Assembly (NCBI RefSeq): GCF_023631325.1
Contig: NZ_JALQDG010000031.1
Location: forward strand, 124,001 to 188,000
Length of the DNA: 64,000 bases
Reading direction: 5' to 3'
Origin: Caballeronia sp. INDeC2
GTDB lineage: Bacteria > Pseudomonadota > Gammaproteobacteria > Burkholderiales > Burkholderiaceae
Below the pieces are notes generated by a model. That model had not been told where the DNA came from. It saw only the letters and a list, made by a program, of their open reading frames with translations, and searched no databases. Positions 43,034 through 52,408 of the stretch are shown piece after piece; the stretch's first letter is position 1, and every line of letters starts with the position of its first letter. Made by a program: the position numbers and the translations under genes.

Positions 43034-45310
43034 ATGACGCTGCAACGTGAGGAGACCGACGCCGAACCTGCCGCGGAATCTTGGCAGGAAGAACCGCCGT
43101 TTCCGGTGGTTCCGGAGCGCAACTTCGCCGCGCAGCGCCTCACGCTCTACGCACTCCTCGTCCCCGCGATCGTACTGCCGTGCGTGTACGTCGCGGTCAC
43201 CGCCTTCACCGATTACCACGCGCGCGTCGCGGATGCCTCCGACATCGTCGCGCGCAATGCCCGCGTCGCCGAGGAGCACGCGCTCAAGGTCTTCGATCTG
43301 AACGTGACGCTCAACGAGCGCATCGTCGATCTGCTCGACGATCTCGACACCGCCGCCATCCGCCGTGAGAGCCAGACGATTCACCAGCGTCTGAAGACGA
43401 TGAGCAACAGTTATCAGCAGGTCGCGGCGGCTTCGGTGTTCGGTTCCGACGGCAAGCTGCTCGCGACGAGCCGCACCTGGCCGACGCCCGATGTCTCCGT
43501 CGCGGATCGCGACGACTTCGGCGGCTTGCGCGCCGGTCAGCAGATCGAGCAGATTTCCCGCGTGATGGTCGGCCGGGTCGCCGGCGAGCAGGTGTTCAAC
43601 ACGGCGGTCGCGCGACGCACCGCGTCGGGCAAGTTCGACGGCATCGTGTCGATTGCGCTGCGGCCCGCGTACTTCGGCGCGTTCTATCGCGAGCTCATCG
43701 GCGACAACCCTAGCGTCTCGCTCGGCCTGTCGCGCTCGGACGGCGAAGTGCTCGCCTGGTATCCGCCGCGCCCGCCCCAGCGCATGGCGCTCGCCGCCAG
43801 CTCGCCGCTGCGCGAGGCATACGCCGCGGGGCGCAGGAGCGGCGTCGTGAACATGGTGTCCGGGCTCGACAATCAATTGAAGATCGTCGCGTTCCGGCGC
43901 GTCGGCACGTATCCGGTCTACGTGTCGAGCGGCTATCCGATCGCGACGATCTGGTCCGCCTGGTGGAAGCATCTGAGCGTGCTCGCGCTCTCGATCTTCG
44001 CGCCGTGCATCGTGCTGTGGGGCGTGATCGCGCAGTCGTTGCGGCGGCTCGCGACCGAGGAAGAAGCGTGGGAGCGCTGGCAGGCCGAGACGTCGATGCG
44101 CCGCTCGATCGAATCCGCGTACCGCCAGGCCCGCAAGATGGAAGCGCTCGGCAATCTCGTCGGCAGCGTGGCGCACGACTTCAACAATCTGCTGATGATC
44201 GTGTCGACCAACGTGCAGATCGCGCGGCGGCGCGGCGCGCCCGGTCTCGACGCCGAGCTGACGGCGATGGAACGCGCGTTGAAGAGCGGCCAGTCGTTGA
44301 CGCGGCAGTTGCTCGGCGTCGCACGCAAGCAGCCGTTGAGAAGCGAAGTCATCGCCATCGGCAAATGGGTGCCGGCGGGACGCGAGCTGCTGCGTGCGTC
44401 GCTCGGCGCGAAGGTCGCACTGAACGTCGAGGTCGCGCCGGACCTGTGGGCGATCCGCGTCGATCCGGCGGAACTGGAGCTTGCGCTCATCAACGTCGCG
44501 GTGAACGCGCGCGACGCGATGCCCAACGGGGGCACCTTCACCGTGCGCGCCGACAACGTGCGCTTTCGCCACGAGGACGGCTTTCCGATCACCGGTGAAT
44601 TCGTGCAGATCATGCTGGAGGACAACGGCTTCGGCATGAGTTCCGACGTGCTCGGGCGCGCGTTCGAACCGCTCTTCACGACCAAGCCGAAAGGCATGGG
44701 CACGGGCCTCGGCCTGCCGCAAGTATTTGCGTTCTGCGAGCGCGCGGGCGGACTTGCGACCATCGACAGCGCGACCGGCGCGGGCACGGCCGTGCGCCTG
44801 TATCTACCGCGCGCGGCGGCGGGCGCGCCGGGGGCGTCGGTGGCGCAAGAGAAGGCCGCGGCGACGGACGCGGAAGGCTTGCGCGTGCTGCTCGTCGAAG
44901 ACAACGAGGAAGTCGCCGCAGGCACCGAGGCGCTGCTTACGATGATGGGCCACCACGTCACCTACGTCTTCAATGCCGATACCGCCGCCACCGTGCTCGA
45001 AGCCGCGCGCGCCGACGCCGCCACGGACTTCCCGTTCGATGTCGTGCTATCCGACATCCACATGCCGGGGCATATGAACGGCATCGATCTCGCCGAGATG
45101 TTGCAGCGCTTCGAGCCGCGCATTCCGGTGATTCTCGTCACCGGCTATGCGGAAGAGCTCGACCGCGCACGGCAGGTCGGCGCACGCGTACTGTCGAAGC
45201 CATTCGATATCGCGCTGCTCGATTCGCTCCTGCGCGCAATTCGCGAGCGCGCGGACGGCGCCGCCGCGACGACGCCCGATGCGCCCGCCGCGCGTTCCGT
45301 CGATCGTTGA
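43034..45310 (+). CDS. dCache hybrid histidine kinase with receiver
   Basis: 758 residues. A membrane helix (about 35-58) and another (about 310-335) enclose a double-cache periplasmic domain. A HisKA domain with SVAHDFNNLL (phospho-His in VAHDF), a HATPase domain (ALINVAVNARDAM, GTGLGLPQVFAF) and a C-terminal receiver (LLVEDNEEVAA; acceptor Asp in VVLSDIHMPGHMNG) follow. The HDFNN kinases are often paired with dctB-like sensing of carboxylates or amino acids. No clear ribosome binding site precedes the ATG. No adjacent transcription factor; the receiver operon upstream could be its partner. Confidence 0.9.
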   Translation: MTLQREETDAEPAAESWQEEPPFPVVPERNFAAQRLTLYALLVPAIVLPCVYVAVTAFTDYHARVADASDIVARNARVAEEHALKVFDLNVTLNERIVDLLDDLDTAAIRRESQTIHQRLKTMSNSYQQVAAASVFGSDGKLLATSRTWPTPDVSVADRDDFGGLRAGQQIEQISRVMVGRVAGEQVFNTAVARRTASGKFDGIVSIALRPAYFGAFYRELIGDNPSVSLGLSRSDGEVLAWYPPRPPQRMALAASSPLREAYAAGRRSGVVNMVSGLDNQLKIVAFRRVGTYPVYVSSGYPIATIWSAWWKHLSVLALSIFAPCIVLWGVIAQSLRRLATEEEAWERWQAETSMRRSIESAYRQARKMEALGNLVGSVAHDFNNLLMIVSTNVQIARRRGAPGLDAELTAMERALKSGQSLTRQLLGVARKQPLRSEVIAIGKWVPAGRELLRASLGAKVALNVEVAPDLWAIRVDPAELELALINVAVNARDAMPNGGTFTVRADNVRFRHEDGFPITGEFVQIMLEDNGFGMSSDVLGRAFEPLFTTKPKGMGTGLGLPQVFAFCERAGGLATIDSATGAGTAVRLYLPRAAAGAPGASVAQEKAAATDAEGLRVLLVEDNEEVAAGTEALLTMMGHHVTYVFNADTAATVLEAARADAATDFPFDVVLSDIHMPGHMNGIDLAEMLQRFEPRIPVILVTGYAEELDRARQVGARVLSKPFDIALLDSLLRAIRERADGAAATTPDAPAARSVDR

Positions 45311-45485
45311 ATCGCGCGCAACACGATCGACTTTTGCACGCACGTTTGTAAAAGCGCCGCCATCCTTTCCCGCGTTCTCCTGCGCGCGCCGGTTCGCGCG
45401 CCCGGCACGCGAGTTGCGTAAATGCCTCCATGTCCGGCGACGCCGTCGCCGATTTTTCGGAATCCGCCCACCGCAGGAGGCATAC

Positions 45486-46808
45486 ATGCGACACACCGTG
45501 ATCGGAGTTTTTGATACCTACGCGCAAGCCGAGGACGCACGCTCGGCCCTGATCGCCGCCGGCTTCCCGCGCGCGGATATCGAGTTGCAGGCCAATCCCA
45601 AGCGCGACGACGCCGCCGCGCCATCCGAGATGCCCGACGCCGTCACGCATCAGGAGCCGGGCATGCTCGCGAACATCGAGCGCTTCTTCAGCATGCTCTT
45701 CGGCGGGCGAGACCAGCCGCCTGAAGTCGCGCATTATTCGGAGGCCGTGCGGCGCGGCGCAATCCTCGTCGCCGTCGATACACCGAGCGTCGAGCAGGCC
45801 GACATCGCGCGCGCGACGCTGAGCGACCAAGGCGCGATCGATATCGACGAACGCGCCGCGAGCTGGACGACGCTCGAACACGGCACGACCGACATACCCG
45901 CCACGGCCGCCGACGATCGCGATCATTCGGTGCTCGACGAGCTCGGCCTCGGACGCGGCAGCGCCGTCCCGGGACGCGAGCCGGTGAACGATCCGGACAT
46001 GTCGCCGATGCGCGCGCGCGCCTATCCGCGTTCGGATGTCGGCGATCCGGCCGCGGTGACGCCGCGCGATTATGTCAGCGATCCCGCCGACGATCCGCTG
46101 ATGCCGCGCGGCGGCGTGCAATCACAGTCGCAATCTCAATCGATGATGAGCGAAGCCGGGCGCACCGCAAACGATCCGCTCGCCGGACGCGATCCGGTGA
46201 CGGGCCGCGATCCGTACGCAACGACCGGCATCGATCCACTCGCCGATCCGCTCGCCGGCACGCCCGCCGATCCGCTCGCGGCGCGCGACGAACTCTCGGG
46301 CGAATCGCTATCGGAACGGGATGCGCTTGCCGGCCGCGATCCGCTGCGCACGACGGGCGCCGCCCCGTCGGAACGTGACCCGCTGCCTGGCGTGCGCACG
46401 GACATGGCTTCCGAATGGCGATCGGTCGAGCCGCTCGGACCGCTCGACGAACCGGCTGCGCCGTATCAGGGCGGTGCGGAGCGCGTGGCGGCATCGTCGA
46501 CTGATCCGTTGGCAGGTCCGGCAACGGTCCCCAACGAGTACATGGAGTACGAGGAGGACTTCCGCGCCGATTACCAATCCAAGTATTCGGCGACGGGCGA
46601 GCCGTATGAGGACTATCAGGGCGCGTATCGCTACGGCGCGACGCTCGGCAACGACGATCGCTTCCGCAGCCGCGCGTGGGACGATCAGATGGAATACGAG
46701 ACGCGCCGCGACTGGGAAAGCAAGCATCCCGAAGGCGATACGTGGGAACGCTTCAAGGCCGCCATCCGTCATGGATGGGATCGTGTGACGGGACAGCATC
46801 ACATCTAA
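45486..46808 (+). CDS. YflT-like general stress protein with repeat-rich middle
   Basis: 440 residues starting MRHTVIGVFDTYAQAEDARSAL behind a perfect AGGAGG (45475-45480). The N-terminal 115 residues resemble heat-inducible YflT-like domains. The middle is disordered, with a QSQSQSQS run and many DPLAGRDP-type repeats. The C-terminus (YGATLGNDDRFRSRAWDDQ and following) ends in a conserved-looking helical part, DTWERFKAAIRHGWDRVTG. No membrane or signal segment. Probably a stress-induced cytosolic protein; the exact role is unknown. Confidence 0.8.
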   Translation: MRHTVIGVFDTYAQAEDARSALIAAGFPRADIELQANPKRDDAAAPSEMPDAVTHQEPGMLANIERFFSMLFGGRDQPPEVAHYSEAVRRGAILVAVDTPSVEQADIARATLSDQGAIDIDERAASWTTLEHGTTDIPATAADDRDHSVLDELGLGRGSAVPGREPVNDPDMSPMRARAYPRSDVGDPAAVTPRDYVSDPADDPLMPRGGVQSQSQSQSMMSEAGRTANDPLAGRDPVTGRDPYATTGIDPLADPLAGTPADPLAARDELSGESLSERDALAGRDPLRTTGAAPSERDPLPGVRTDMASEWRSVEPLGPLDEPAAPYQGGAERVAASSTDPLAGPATVPNEYMEYEEDFRADYQSKYSATGEPYEDYQGAYRYGATLGNDDRFRSRAWDDQMEYETRRDWESKHPEGDTWERFKAAIRHGWDRVTGQHHI

Positions 46809-46833
46809 GTCTTACGTCAGGCTGCGGTAAAAC

Positions 46834-46862
46834 GAATACGGCCCGCTCGGCGGGCCGTATTC
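46834..46862. terminator. Perfect 13-base inverted repeat, probable bidirectional terminator
   Basis: GAATACGGCCCGC (46834-46846) and GCGGGCCGTATTC (46850-46862) with a TCG loop, between two convergent genes. It lacks a long T-run, so termination efficiency is uncertain. Confidence 0.6.
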
Positions 46863-46883
46863 GCATCGGCCAATGGCGAGCGT

Positions 46884-47435
46884 TCAGGCCGCCCGATCGC
46901 GCACCCACGCAGCGTATTTGTCCATGAAAGTCTGCAAATACTTGCGCGTGTCCTCGCTCACGATGTTGCCGCTCGCGTCGATGCGCTTCTCGTCGTGCTT
47001 GATGTACATCTCCGGCTGGTTCATCAGCACGATGTCCAGATACGCGCACACGCCGCGCAGATGCGATTGCGCGATCGCCGTGCCGATCGCCCCGACCGAA
47101 GTCCCGATGATCGCTCCCGGCTTTCCGCCCCAGACGCTGTGCCCCCACGGACGCGACGCCCAGTCGAGCGCGTTCTTCAACACGCCCGGGATCGAGCGGT
47201 TGTACTCCGGCGTGACGATCAGCAAGCCGTTCGCATCGGCGATCTTTTGCTTGAACGCGCGCGCCACTTCGGGAAAGTCGCTGTCGTAATCCTGGCTATA
47301 AAGCGGCAGCGTACCGATGTCGAGAAACTCGAAGGAAAAATCGCTCGGCGCAAGCGACACGAGCGCATGCGCGAGCTGCTTGTTGAACGAATCCCGCCGC
47401 AGACTACCGACGACCACCGCAATCTTCAAGGCCAT
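46884..47435 (-). CDS. NADPH-dependent FMN reductase family (ChrR-like)
   Basis: 183 residues. Flavodoxin-like fold with the FMN-phosphate loop VVGSLRRDSFNKQLA, then ANGLLIVTPEYNRSIPGVLKNALDW, the typical PEYN motif, and the later GGKPGAIIGTSVGAIGT loop. Family members reduce quinones, azo dyes or chromate. It converges with the stress protein gene through the inverted repeat at 46834. The start ATG is clear. Confidence 0.92.
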   Translation of the reverse strand: MALKIAVVVGSLRRDSFNKQLAHALVSLAPSDFSFEFLDIGTLPLYSQDYDSDFPEVARAFKQKIADANGLLIVTPEYNRSIPGVLKNALDWASRPWGHSVWGGKPGAIIGTSVGAIGTAIAQSHLRGVCAYLDIVLMNQPEMYIKHDEKRIDASGNIVSEDTRKYLQTFMDKYAAWVRDRAA

Positions 47436-47892
47436 GACATCTTCCCCGTGAAAGGATGAATAAGTGGATGAACGGTCCGGACAACGCCGTCATCGAACGA
47501 CACGAGTGCACATGATAAGGCGCATCGCCGGGGTCGGCGTCTTGATCGATTGACCATACGTAGTGGACTATTTTTGCGACGAATTGAGCAATCTACCTTG
47601 CACCGCGACCCCGCGCGGTTCTCGATGAGCTATCCCCATGGTTATCCACAGAAACTGTGGATAAGTTGAGAGTAACGTCCATTACGTTTAGTTTTTGGTT
47701 CATAAACGAAACATGCCGCTCGTCCAGCGCCTTTTTGAGAGCGGCCTGAGCAGCACTTTGCGATCGAAGGACAGCATTCATCCAGTCTCGACAACAATGT
47801 GTTGGCTCAATCGATATTTTTGTCCAATAGGAATCCTCCTAGACTGCACTTCAAGCGTCGGGGTCGACGCACACGCATCCAGGAGGCTTCAA
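47436..47892. other. Intergenic region with a DnaA-box palindrome
   Basis: 457 bases, AT-richer than the average. It contains the DnaA-box pair listed at 47642 and the upstream region of the DUF4148 gene. A small minus-strand frame here has no ribosome binding site. Confidence 0.5.
47642..47664. promoter_or_regulatory. Two perfect DnaA-box sequences in inverted orientation
   Basis: TTATCCACA (47642-47650) and its complement TGTGGATAA (47656-47664), separated by five bases, each match the E. coli consensus DnaA box exactly. An AT-rich tract follows to about 47710. They lie in a noncoding gap with no replication gene nearby, so they could be a DnaA titration or regulatory site. They might also be a simple palindrome recognised by something else. 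Confidence 0.5.
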
Positions 47893-48132
47893 ATGAAAAA
47901 GACGTTGATCGGCGGTCTGGTCTTGACTGCCCTGCTCGCCACCGCGCCCGCTTTCGCTCAGTCGGCATCGGTGTCCAAGTCGCGCGCCGAGGTGAAGGCG
48001 GAACTCGCGAGCGCACGTCGTGCGGGCGATCTCGACGCCGTCAATTCGCTGAGCTATCCGCAGTTGCGTCCGTATCAGGAGCGGCATGCGCAACTTCGCG
48101 CCGACGCCCGCGACGGCAGCGTCACGCGTTAA
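47893..48132 (+). CDS. DUF4148 small secreted protein
   Basis: 79 residues from the ATG at 47893, with AGGAGG at 47881-47886. Signal peptide MKKTLIGGLVLTALLATAPAFAQ, then the DUF4148 region: SRAEVKAELASARRAGDL and SYPQLRPYQ. This family is almost confined to Burkholderiales and is periplasmic or secreted with unknown role. A terminator follows at 48205. Confidence 0.88.
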   Translation: MKKTLIGGLVLTALLATAPAFAQSASVSKSRAEVKAELASARRAGDLDAVNSLSYPQLRPYQERHAQLRADARDGSVTR

Positions 48133-48204
48133 GCGGCAGCGTTTCGAAGAATCAGAGGAAGCAGTCTGAACTGGCCCTCCTCCACCGTCGAACAGAAGGT
48201 GGTT

Positions 48205-48234
48205 ACGCCCGGTGCGGTACGCCGGGCGTTTTTT
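48205..48234 (+). terminator. Rho-independent terminator of the DUF4148 gene
   Basis: ACGCCCGG (48205-48212) pairs with CCGGGCGT (48222-48229), followed by TTTTTT. It precedes the convergent AEC-transporter stop by a few bases. Confidence 0.8.
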
Positions 48235-48240
48235 GCGCGC

Positions 48241-49221
48241 TCAAAGCAACAGAGTCAGACAGAGCGTGACCGTGACGAGCGAAACCACCGTCGAGAAGAG
48301 AATCGCGCTCGACGTCACCCCGCCCTCGCGTCGATAGAACTCGGCGAGCATGAATGGACCGGTGCCGGTCGGAAGCGCGCTCAGAATCACGGCGCTCTTC
48401 GCCCACAGCGGCGGCAAGCTGAACACATGGAACGCCAGCCACCAGGTCAGAAGCGGCTGCGCGACGAGCTTGAGCGTCACGAGCGCGCTCGTCGTACCGA
48501 TGGCGCGCGCCTCGCCTTTCGCGCCGAGGAAAAGACCGAGCGCAACGAGTGCGCAAGGACTCGCCGCGCCGCCCAGCAACTTGAGCAGCGCTTCGGCGCC
48601 TTGGGGCACATGCGCGCCCGCGCCGCTCAGCAACGCGCCCGCGACCGGCGCGATCAGCAACGGATTCTTCGCCAGCGACTTCGCCACATGCCCGAGCGTT
48701 GCGGCGATGTGCTTCTCGCTTTGCAGTCCGAGTTCGATCAGCACGATCGCCACGGCGAACAGCACGCAGACGGTGAGAATCGTCGCGATCACGGCCGGCG
48801 CGAGACTCTCCTTGCCGAACGCAAGCAGACAAAGCGGCAAGCCGACGAAACCGGTATTCGGATATGCGGCATTCAATCCGTCGATGCTAGCGTCGGCGAG
48901 ATGACGCGACTGCATCAGCCGCACGGTGAGCGTCAGCAGAAAGATCACCGCCGAGCCGATACCGAACGCAGCGATGAACGCAGGCTGGTCGAGCATGCTC
49001 CACGGCGTCTCCGCCATGATGTCGAAGAGCAGCGCGGGCAACGCAAGATAGACGACGAAGCGATTCAGTTCCGAGGCGGCGCCCGGCCCGAGCTTGTTCA
49101 GCTTGCGGCAGGCGTAGCCCGCGAAGATGAGACCGAAGACCGGCAGGATGATGGTGACGAGTGGAGTGAGCAGCGAAGGCAGTGACGTGAAAGCGTGATG
49201 CAAGGAAACCGACGTAGGCAT
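48241..49221 (-). CDS. AEC-family (auxin efflux carrier type) transporter
   Basis: 326 residues from the ATG at 49221 (MPTSVSLHHAFTSL); an upstream in-frame start adds 33 polar residues. Ten hydrophobic segments in two inverted repeats, with FAGYACRKL and LNAAYPNTGFVGLPL (the AYPNTGF is the conserved AEC motif), and LSALPTGTGPFMLAEFY in the second half. Bacterial AEC carriers move malate, malonate or similar anions. Alone in its transcription unit. Confidence 0.88.
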   Translation of the reverse strand: MPTSVSLHHAFTSLPSLLTPLVTIILPVFGLIFAGYACRKLNKLGPGAASELNRFVVYLALPALLFDIMAETPWSMLDQPAFIAAFGIGSAVIFLLTLTVRLMQSRHLADASIDGLNAAYPNTGFVGLPLCLLAFGKESLAPAVIATILTVCVLFAVAIVLIELGLQSEKHIAATLGHVAKSLAKNPLLIAPVAGALLSGAGAHVPQGAEALLKLLGGAASPCALVALGLFLGAKGEARAIGTTSALVTLKLVAQPLLTWWLAFHVFSLPPLWAKSAVILSALPTGTGPFMLAEFYRREGGVTSSAILFSTVVSLVTVTLCLTLLL

Positions 49222-49713
49222 GGCGCGGCTGCGTTGGATAAAGAGCGAGAGGATACTCCCGGACCCAATAGGTGAGAGGTTTCGGGAATACCGCGACGGT
49301 GAGCCGATCACTCGATGCATGACTCACTCTTCAGCGGTTCATAGGGAACGCGAAGCATTCTTCGATCTCACTTACTCTGTCAAATGAACCGTGCAAGCCA
49401 TTGTTCCTTAACGTAATCGACTTTCAGGCGCGTTACGGCACGTTGCGTTGAGCGTACCGGTGCCGGATGCACGCAAACGGCAATGAAGCGGCATGCGTCG
49501 GTACAGGTGAGGTGATTCGGGAGCTCGTCGAACGTCGTATCGGCCAAGCGCGGCCACTAAATAAAACGCAATCAAGACAGCCACTTGCGCCTCACGCCGA
49601 TTTAGCGCGCGTCGTCGTTCAGGCTTGAAGGTGAGGAAATTCGGGAGACACGCGCCTACGGAACGAAGCTTGCTGCTCCGTCTGCCTTCGCACTTATCAC
49701 TCAACCAGGCAAC
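49222..49713. other. Intergenic stretch, no gene seen
   Basis: 492 bases between the AEC transporter and the lipocalin gene, somewhat AT-richer. No frame with a ribosome binding site, no strong hairpin or repeat. It should contain the promoters of both divergent genes. Confidence 0.5.
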
Positions 49714-50283
49714 ATGAAAATCGGAAGACCATGGGCATACGGCGCTGCGGCGCTGGCTTTGATCGGCGGCATCGTCACGTTGGCGGCGTGCGCATCGAAC
49801 GGGGCGCGCAAGAGCGGCAACGACGACGTTCCCGAGCCGTCGAAGGCCGTCGATCTCGACCGCTATCTCGGCCACTGGCACGAGTTCGCGCGCTACGAGA
49901 ATCGCTTCGAACGCAATTGCGAAGCCGTCACGGCGAATTACGCGCGTCGCGAGGACGGGCTCGTTTCCGTCGTCAATGCGTGCAGGCAAGGCGGCGTGAA
50001 CGGTCCGTACCGGTCGGCGGAAGGACGCGCGAAGATCGTCCCGGGATCGAACGGGACGAAGTTGAAGGTGTCGTTCTTCGGCCCGTTCTATGTCGGCGAT
50101 TACTGGATTCTGGATCACGCCGACGACTACACGTGGTCCATCGTCGGCGAGCCGACCGGGCGTTATCTGTGGATCCTGACGCGCGAGGCAAAGCCGTCAG
50201 CCGAGTTGCGCCGCTCACTGATCGAGCGCACGCGCGCGCTCGGTTATGACGTCACGATGCTGCGCGAGACGCAGCAAGGCTGA
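49714..50283 (+). CDS. blc: Outer-membrane lipocalin (Blc-like lipoprotein)
   Basis: 189 residues. Lipoprotein signal with Cys in LAACAS. The first lipocalin motif is DLDRYLGHWHEFARYENRFERNC, then NYARREDGLVSVVNAC and FFGPFYVGDYWILDHADDYTWSIVGEPTGRYLWILTRE, the third conserved block. Blc binds lysophospholipids and similar lipids at the outer membrane, typically under stress. Convergent with a second lipoprotein gene four bases away. Confidence 0.92.
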   Translation: MKIGRPWAYGAAALALIGGIVTLAACASNGARKSGNDDVPEPSKAVDLDRYLGHWHEFARYENRFERNCEAVTANYARREDGLVSVVNACRQGGVNGPYRSAEGRAKIVPGSNGTKLKVSFFGPFYVGDYWILDHADDYTWSIVGEPTGRYLWILTREAKPSAELRRSLIERTRALGYDVTMLRETQQG

Positions 50284-50287
50284 TCGA

Positions 50288-50554
50288 TCAGCCGCCCTTG
50301 CAGGCAATCAACAACGCGTTCTGATTGTTCTCGGTGGACTGCCCGAGCACGTCGTAGCCGCTCGGACAGAGCGCCTTCGCGTTGTCGGTGCAGTTGCGCC
50401 AGCCGCTGTATGTGGGGCATTGAATCTGCTGCGTCGGGCGGCCATCGGCGGAAAAAAGCGGCGGCGCGCTGCTGCATCCGGCAAGCGCCCACGCGCCACC
50501 CGCAAGCATGGCTGAAAGACCGACCGCCCTGCCGAATTTCTTCCCGCGTTCCAT
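50288..50554 (-). CDS. Small lipoprotein, cysteine-containing
   Basis: 88 residues. Signal MERGKKFGRAVGLSAMLAGGAWALAGC with lipobox LAGC. The mature part has three further cysteines (QIQCPTYSGWRNCTDNAKALCPSGYDVL and a final ACKGG), suggesting two disulfides if the acyl Cys is excluded. No family recognised, though similar small Cys lipoproteins are common in Burkholderiaceae. Its stop faces the lipocalin stop. Confidence 0.8.
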   Translation of the reverse strand: MERGKKFGRAVGLSAMLAGGAWALAGCSSAPPLFSADGRPTQQIQCPTYSGWRNCTDNAKALCPSGYDVLGQSTENNQNALLIACKGG

Positions 50555-50646
50555 GCCCTACCCCTTTGATTCTTGGTCGTTATTTTCGATTTGCGGAGTA
50601 TGCCACGCGAAGCTTTCGCGGCGATTTGGCTGTTCGCGAAAGCGCG

Positions 50647-52110
50647 TCAGACGGCGATCCCGAGCGCCGCGATCTTCTTGTACAACGTCGCCCGCCCGAT
50701 GCCGATTTTTTCCGCCGCATCCGCCACGCGCCCGCCGCTCGCGCGCAACGCATCGGAGAGAAAGCGCCGTTCGAAATCGGCCATCGCGTCCGCATAGGAC
50801 ACGCTCGGCGGATCGCCGGCTTCCCGCTCCGACGGCTCCGCTTGCGCCGCGATCGCGACGCGCCCCGCGTCGATGAACGCACTCAGCGCGCGGGCGTCGA
50901 TATGCTCGGTCTCCGACAGCATCAGCGCGCGCTCGAGCGTATTGCGCAGCTCGCGGACATTGCCCGGCCACGAATACGCCTCGAGCAGGCGCAGTCCGTC
51001 GTTGTGCAGCACGAAGTGGCCGCCGTGCCCCGGTCGCGTATCGGCGGACAGATCTTCGAGAATCGCGTAGGCGAGCGCCTCGATATCGCCGAGCCGGTCG
51101 CGCAAAGGCGGCGCGTGAATCGTGAGCACGTTCAGGCGATAGAACAGGTCCGCGCGAAACCGCCCCGCCGCGACGAGCGCGGGCAGATCGGCGGAAGTCG
51201 CCGCGATGATGCGCACATCCGCGCGCACGATGCGATTCGAGCCGAGCGGCTCGAACTCCTTGTCCTGCAACACGCGCAGAAGCTTTCCCTGCAACGGCAG
51301 CGGCATGTCGCCGATCTCGTCGAGAAAGAGCGTGCCGCCGTCGGCGAGCTCGAATTTGCCGACGCGGCCCTTCCTCTCCGCGCCGGTGTACGCGCCCGCC
51401 GCGGCGCCGAAGAATTCGACTTCGAGCAGCGTGTCCGGAATCGCTGCGACGTTGACCGTCACGAGCGGCTTGCCGGCGCGTGTAGACGCCCCGTGGATCG
51501 AATGCGCGAGCAGTTCCTTGCCGGTGCCGGTTTCGCCGAGCAGGAGCACCGGCGAATCCACGAGCGCCGCCCGCCGCGCCTGGCGCTTCACTTCGAGACT
51601 GACCGGACTCGTGCCGACGAAACTCGAAAACGTGTACTTCGCGCGCCGCGCCTGCGCGAGCGACTGGCGCGTGGCGATGAGTTCCTGCTGCACGCGCGAG
51701 TAGTGCGCAAAGAGCGGCGTGAGCGCCTTCATCTCGTCGAACAGCGCGAAACCGATTCCGCCGATGATCGCGCCCGACTCGTCCCTAAGCGGCAGACGCG
51801 TGACGACGAGCGGCTCGCGGTCCGTTTCCAGCACGTCCAGCAAAATCGGCTTGCCGGTCGCGACGACTTCGCGCATCAGGCTGTTCGGAATCACCGCTTC
51901 GCAGTCGAGGCCGATCGCGTCGAGCGGATCGTCGAAGCCGAAACGCGCCGCGTAGCGCTTGTTGATCCACACGACGCGCGCATCCGCATCGACGATGAAA
52001 GTGCCTTCGCTCAGATTCTCGAATGTCTTGAAAAGCGACTCCATCGCGCGGCGCATCACGTCGCTGTAATCCAGGGGCACGTTGATCCAGTCGTTGCGCA
52101 TGGCGCCCAA
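50647..52110 (-). CDS. hbcR: Sigma-54 enhancer-binding regulator of 3-hydroxybutyrate use (HbcR-like)
   Basis: 487 residues (a second start, MRNDWINVPLDYSD, lies three residues in). An N-terminal PAS domain (about 20-130) is followed by the AAA+ domain: Walker A LGETGTGKELLAHSIH, the sigma-54 contact loop GAYTGA (Tyr replaces the usual Phe), Walker B GGTLFLDEIGD. The C-terminal Fis-type helix-turn-helix is GGRVADAAEKIGIGRATLYKKI. Divergent from a GntP permease plus 3-hydroxybutyrate dehydrogenase, the same arrangement as PA2005-2003 (HbcR) in Pseudomonas. The name is by analogy. Confidence 0.88.
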   Translation of the reverse strand: MGAMRNDWINVPLDYSDVMRRAMESLFKTFENLSEGTFIVDADARVVWINKRYAARFGFDDPLDAIGLDCEAVIPNSLMREVVATGKPILLDVLETDREPLVVTRLPLRDESGAIIGGIGFALFDEMKALTPLFAHYSRVQQELIATRQSLAQARRAKYTFSSFVGTSPVSLEVKRQARRAALVDSPVLLLGETGTGKELLAHSIHGASTRAGKPLVTVNVAAIPDTLLEVEFFGAAAGAYTGAERKGRVGKFELADGGTLFLDEIGDMPLPLQGKLLRVLQDKEFEPLGSNRIVRADVRIIAATSADLPALVAAGRFRADLFYRLNVLTIHAPPLRDRLGDIEALAYAILEDLSADTRPGHGGHFVLHNDGLRLLEAYSWPGNVRELRNTLERALMLSETEHIDARALSAFIDAGRVAIAAQAEPSEREAGDPPSVSYADAMADFERRFLSDALRASGGRVADAAEKIGIGRATLYKKIAALGIAV

Positions 52111-52219
52111 AGTCTCCGTTTTCTCCGTATCGAGACAAATATCTCAATTGGGAGACGCGCCTGCTATCCGCATCTGTACTAGTCTTGACAAGTTGGGCGG
52201 GCGCGCGCGGCGCTCAGAA

Positions 52220-52237
52220 TGTCTCGGTTTTGAGACA
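52220..52237. promoter_or_regulatory. Operator palindrome (likely upstream activating sequence)
   Basis: TGTCTC-N6-GAGACA is perfectly symmetrical and lies about 65 bases upstream of the -24 element at 52301. A related pair, ATCTC...GGGAGAC, is at 52141-52156, and single GTCTC/GAGAC half-sites at 52112-52136. The set is what one expects for an enhancer-binding protein such as the divergent hbcR product. Confidence 0.6.
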
Positions 52238-52300
52238 TCAAGCTGGATTGCTGCGATGACATGCTCGCCCGATGCCCGCCGCGGCCGAATGCCCGCCAGT

Positions 52301-52316
52301 TGGCACGAAACCTGCA
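52301..52316 (+). promoter_or_regulatory. Sigma-54 (-24/-12) promoter
   Basis: TGGCACG-AAAC-CTGCA matches the consensus TGGCACG-N4-TTGCA except for one base, with GG and GC elements at exact spacing. Transcription would start near 52328, about 80 bases before the GntP start at 52409. Confidence 0.8.
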
Positions 52317-52408
52317 TGCTGCCCGCGCGGTGCGTTATCGACGCGCCGGTAGCGCGTCCAGAAGACACGCGTACAACGTTGCAAAGAACAACCATTCATG
52401 GAGACTAA

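Noticed and set aside
46120..46150. Short CAGTCGCAATCTCAATC-like repeats
   Set aside because: They encode the QSQSQS run of the stress protein and are not a CRISPR array; no spacers.
47593..47781. 62-residue minus-strand frame across the DnaA-box palindrome
   Set aside because: No ribosome binding site and no recognisable features; treated as chance.
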